From Saxidomus purpurata (Eukaryota; Mollusca; Bivalvia; Venerida; Veneridae): a stretch of DNA of 64,000 nt. The position numbers were made by a program, and so were the translations under genes. This document shows, in pieces, positions 61,635 through 64,000 of this stretch; the first letter of the stretch is position 1; each line of letters opens with the position of its first letter. The stretch covers positions 55,249,178 through 55,313,177 of the forward strand of contig JAFMSR010000002.1 in assembly GCA_022818135.1 (NCBI GenBank), given 5' to 3'. The notes under the pieces are model-generated. The model was given only the letters and a program-made list of their open reading frames with translations, had not been told where the DNA came from and did not search any database.

Positions 61635-61777
61635 GTTGGTTTTGGTGTAATATCACGCTATAATTTCACCGAGTGGGCACCAAAAGTGATATTTCCACAA
61701 GTGGCGCAGCCACGAGTGAAAATAACTACTTTTGGTATTCACGAGTGAAATCATCATGATATTACACCGATATCAAC
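61635..61777. mobile_element. 143-bp MITE-like inverted repeat
   Basis: The ends are 'gttggttttggtgtaatatc' and, inverted, 'gatattacaccgatatcaac'. 'ataatttcaccgagtg' and 'cacgagtgaaatcatc' pair further in. Related ends occur in both copies of the duplication at about 58075-58115 and 58636-58680, showing at least three insertions of this family in the window. Confidence 0.75.
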
Positions 61778-62035
61778 ACTTTTTTGTTTATTTTATGGTT
61801 AAAACCATACTTGTGTTGAGTTTGTTTCTATAAAATATCGAAAATAGCGGGAAACGTCACCAGAAAACATAGCACAAATGACGTCATTTTAACGACGTCA
61901 TCGTCGCATGGTTTCCAGCATTAATTACGCTCGGTAAACTTTTTGACGTTAATCCGGGTATAAGATTGCAAAAACAGTGAAAATAAAAATGGTAATCTGT
62001 GGATTATCGCTTTTATTTCACTGAGATAACTCATT
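61701..62035 (+). repeat. Interspersed repeat with TGACGTCA motifs, copy 2
   Basis: Homologue of 49299-49650, read in the same direction, with 'aaatgacgtcattttaacg' and 'gcatggtttccagcattaat'. It partly overlaps the right half of the MITE at 61635-61777, so the two may be one larger element. Confidence 0.75.
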
Positions 62036-62824
62036 AGAAACATAAAATAAAGTGTTTTTTGACAACGAATTGGATTTTGGTAAAGTCATGTCACAATTGA
62101 AAAAAAAAAAAAAAAAAAAAATATCAAACAGGGAATGCCACGTACCAAAAACGCAGCCTCCCCAAAACGAACCCCACAGCATAAGTCATATGTCATATGT
62201 CATGAAGTCATATGTTGCATTTTATTCATTAATGAGTGAAAATGATATGAAACGTTATTTGGGTGTTCAGTTGCACTGCAGTTAATCGACATCTTTCAAT
62301 TTTACTGACGCTATCGCCCGATAGCCCGATAGCCCGATTTAAGTTTGTCCTCTGCATCATGTGCAAGGTCTCTGTAAACTTTTTGTGCTACTCAAATATA
62401 TTTGCACCGAACATCATTCAAGTTCATGGGTACTTTGGGTAAACATTTTTGTCTTTGATTTATCTTTATCCACCAAAACGTAAATTTTCCTTGAAAATCT
62501 TTTTCCTGGGTTCTTTCACCTATCATAGTAAGTAATATCGTATACCTATCATAAATACTTAATCCCGATTGGCCAATAGCGATCACGTGCCGGGTCCGCA
62601 AAAGTATGTGTAGACCTGGTAAACAGTGTATAGACCTGCGCGGTATTAAATACGTCATTTCTGTTATATTTTCGCACCTTTTCAATAATTTTATGAGGTA
62701 TACGATATTAATAATTTTAGCCTAATTTTGAGGTCAATATAAAGTTTTTCGGACCTTTGGAAAAATGATATTGACCTCGGACTTCATCTTCGGTCAATAT
62801 CACTTTTTAACAGGTCCGCAAAAC
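62036..62824. other. Unassigned DNA with poly-A tract and short hairpins
   Basis: A poly-A run lies at 62099-62120. A tandem GCCCGATA motif is near 62316-62337. A hairpin formed by 'gatattgacc' and 'ggtcaatatc' (62767-62802) resembles repeat termini. A 97-codon minus-strand frame at 62392-62685 has no recognised domain. Confidence 0.45.
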
Positions 62825-63312
62825 TACACTAAACAAAACTTCTAACGTACCACCTGCCCTTTTCCTTCTTTATTTAATTATCGAGAGTCCCCATTTATGT
62901 CCTCTTATTTTTAGCTGTCGCTGCACGAACGGCATCATATCTTGCAAGTATGAAGACATTGGGTAGACACTTCTGTTATATGAAATTTCAAAATGATTGA
63001 GTGGTACAAATTTCATATGGAAGAGAATTTTAAGAGTGGTTTTCCCAAGGAAGAGCATCAAAGGGGGAAAAACACATGTTAAATCTACGGAGGTTTAAAC
63101 GTTAAAGTAAAATTATCTGCAACATGATTTGTGCCACTCGATCTTTATGAAATTCATGTGACGGAAGTATCTACCTAGTGTCTTCATAAATGCAAGATAT
63201 GATAGCTTTCGTGCACCAATAGCTAAAAATAAGCTGGCAGATATTGGAAGGGCTGATAATTAAATAAAGAAGGAAAATGGCAGGAGGTGCGTTAGAAGTT
63301 TTGTTTAGTGTA
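62825..63312. repeat. Long inverted repeat with about 190-bp coding-like arms
   Basis: The left arm (62825 to about 63015) and the right arm (about 63117-63312) are diverged reverse complements from TACACTAAACAAAACTTCTA to beyond 'gagtggtacaaa'. In the left-arm sense both encode a similar peptide, SYLASMKTLGRHF on the left and SYLAFMKTLGRYF on the right. The left copy has a one-base shift before IEWYKFHMEENF. The parallel peptides suggest that a gene or transposon fragment was duplicated in inverted orientation and is decaying. The family is not recognised. Confidence 0.65.
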
Positions 63313-64000
63313 TATATTGACCTGAACATTAGTCTGTAATTGTATAGTTTTACCTCTTTATAACGTCCTACAAAAATAGCATGCAATGTTTTGACATTTT
63401 CTTCAATTCCATTATTTGTTATTTGACTTTTGCCGACAGAGGAGGGTGATATTATGTCGAGGCGGGTAATATATCCCCATATACCACGTCTAAAACCAAA
63501 TAACTTATTACTCTTTCCTTTCTTAAAATTTGAAGGATTTGGTTCATTTTTAATTCATTTAATGGCTGAACGTAAGAAGATCGTCGAATACCTTTATAGT
63601 ACCCCAATGTCACTTCGTGACGTCACATAATAACGTCACAAATCAGCACGTACTAATACATTGATGCACTGTACGCGAACACTCTCACGTTTAGCGTGGG
63701 GTACAATGATATGTCAAGTGTATATTACTAAGTAGTTACTGATAACTCCGTGAATTTGCCCTGCTCTCGTATGAAAATAGATTCTGTGTGGAAAATTAAT
63801 GTTTTCGAGAAGATAGATCTGAACCAGGGCCTTCGGGTCAAACTAATCTGTTTATGAATGATTTGCAAACATTGTTCATATACATTGTAGAACACATCGT
63901 ATGTACGCTTAATAAAGAGGAAATATCCGCGAGATTTCTGACATAAGCAGTGTCATTTCTAATTCAATCAGTATGAAAAGCTACAGCTAATGTGACTTTA
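63313..64000. other. Unassigned non-coding DNA to the window end
   Basis: No supported gene was found. A 66-codon plus-strand frame (63430-63630) has no recognised domain or splice context. Confidence 0.45.

Overview
This is an intron-rich, AT-rich metazoan window with only two gene loci that can be supported. The repeat families point to a bivalve mollusc: elements opening with runs of GTCCGTCTGTCC followed by roughly 150-165 bp units, the 'CTCACCTGAGCA...GGTGAGC' family, tandem blocks with 'TTATCTAGTGGTCCTCTAC', and a tRNA-headed SINE. No species can be named from the sequence. A 500-base run of N at 9995-10494 is a scaffold gap.

The main gene is a cGMP-dependent protein kinase (PKG/PRKG) on the plus strand. 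Eleven exons between 20595 and 44746 join in frame, with intact splice sites, into 1344 coding bases (447 residues and a TGA stop). They encode the second cyclic-nucleotide-binding domain (CNB-B), the linker, the complete AGC kinase domain and the C-terminal tail ending GWDADF. The exons for the N-terminal dimerisation region, the autoinhibitory segment and CNB-A were not found. They should lie upstream of the window or in the gap. A CpG-rich segment with a TATA-like box at 12880-13117 ends in a phase-0 donor that matches the phase-0 start of the first PKG exon, so it may be an internal promoter and alternative first exon. A 36-base, phase-0 exon-like segment at 43152-43187, between the last two exons, may be a cassette microexon. 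The 3' UTR probably runs to about 48985.

At 58941-59763 on the minus strand lies the 3' end of a second gene. Two or three phase-compatible exons encode a protein whose residues faintly resemble the C-lobe of a degenerate protein kinase (pseudokinase). Its stop codon sits at the edge of a tandem duplication of about 551/561 bp (57834-58945).

Layout: 1-8617 is mostly unassigned AT-rich DNA with diverged repeats. 8618-9861 holds a terminal-inverted-repeat element and a minisatellite, and the gap follows. 10495-20594 is unassigned DNA with a palindromic element, the candidate first exon, a poly-T tract and a 2-kb inverted-repeat element. 20595-48985 is PKG, whose introns carry several mobile elements and minisatellites. 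48986-57833 is repeat-rich, including a 0.9-kb minisatellite of 30-bp units. 57834-59763 holds the duplication and the minus-strand gene. 60726-63312 is a dense cluster of palindromic, MITE-like elements. No tRNA or rRNA gene, CRISPR array or prokaryotic feature is present.
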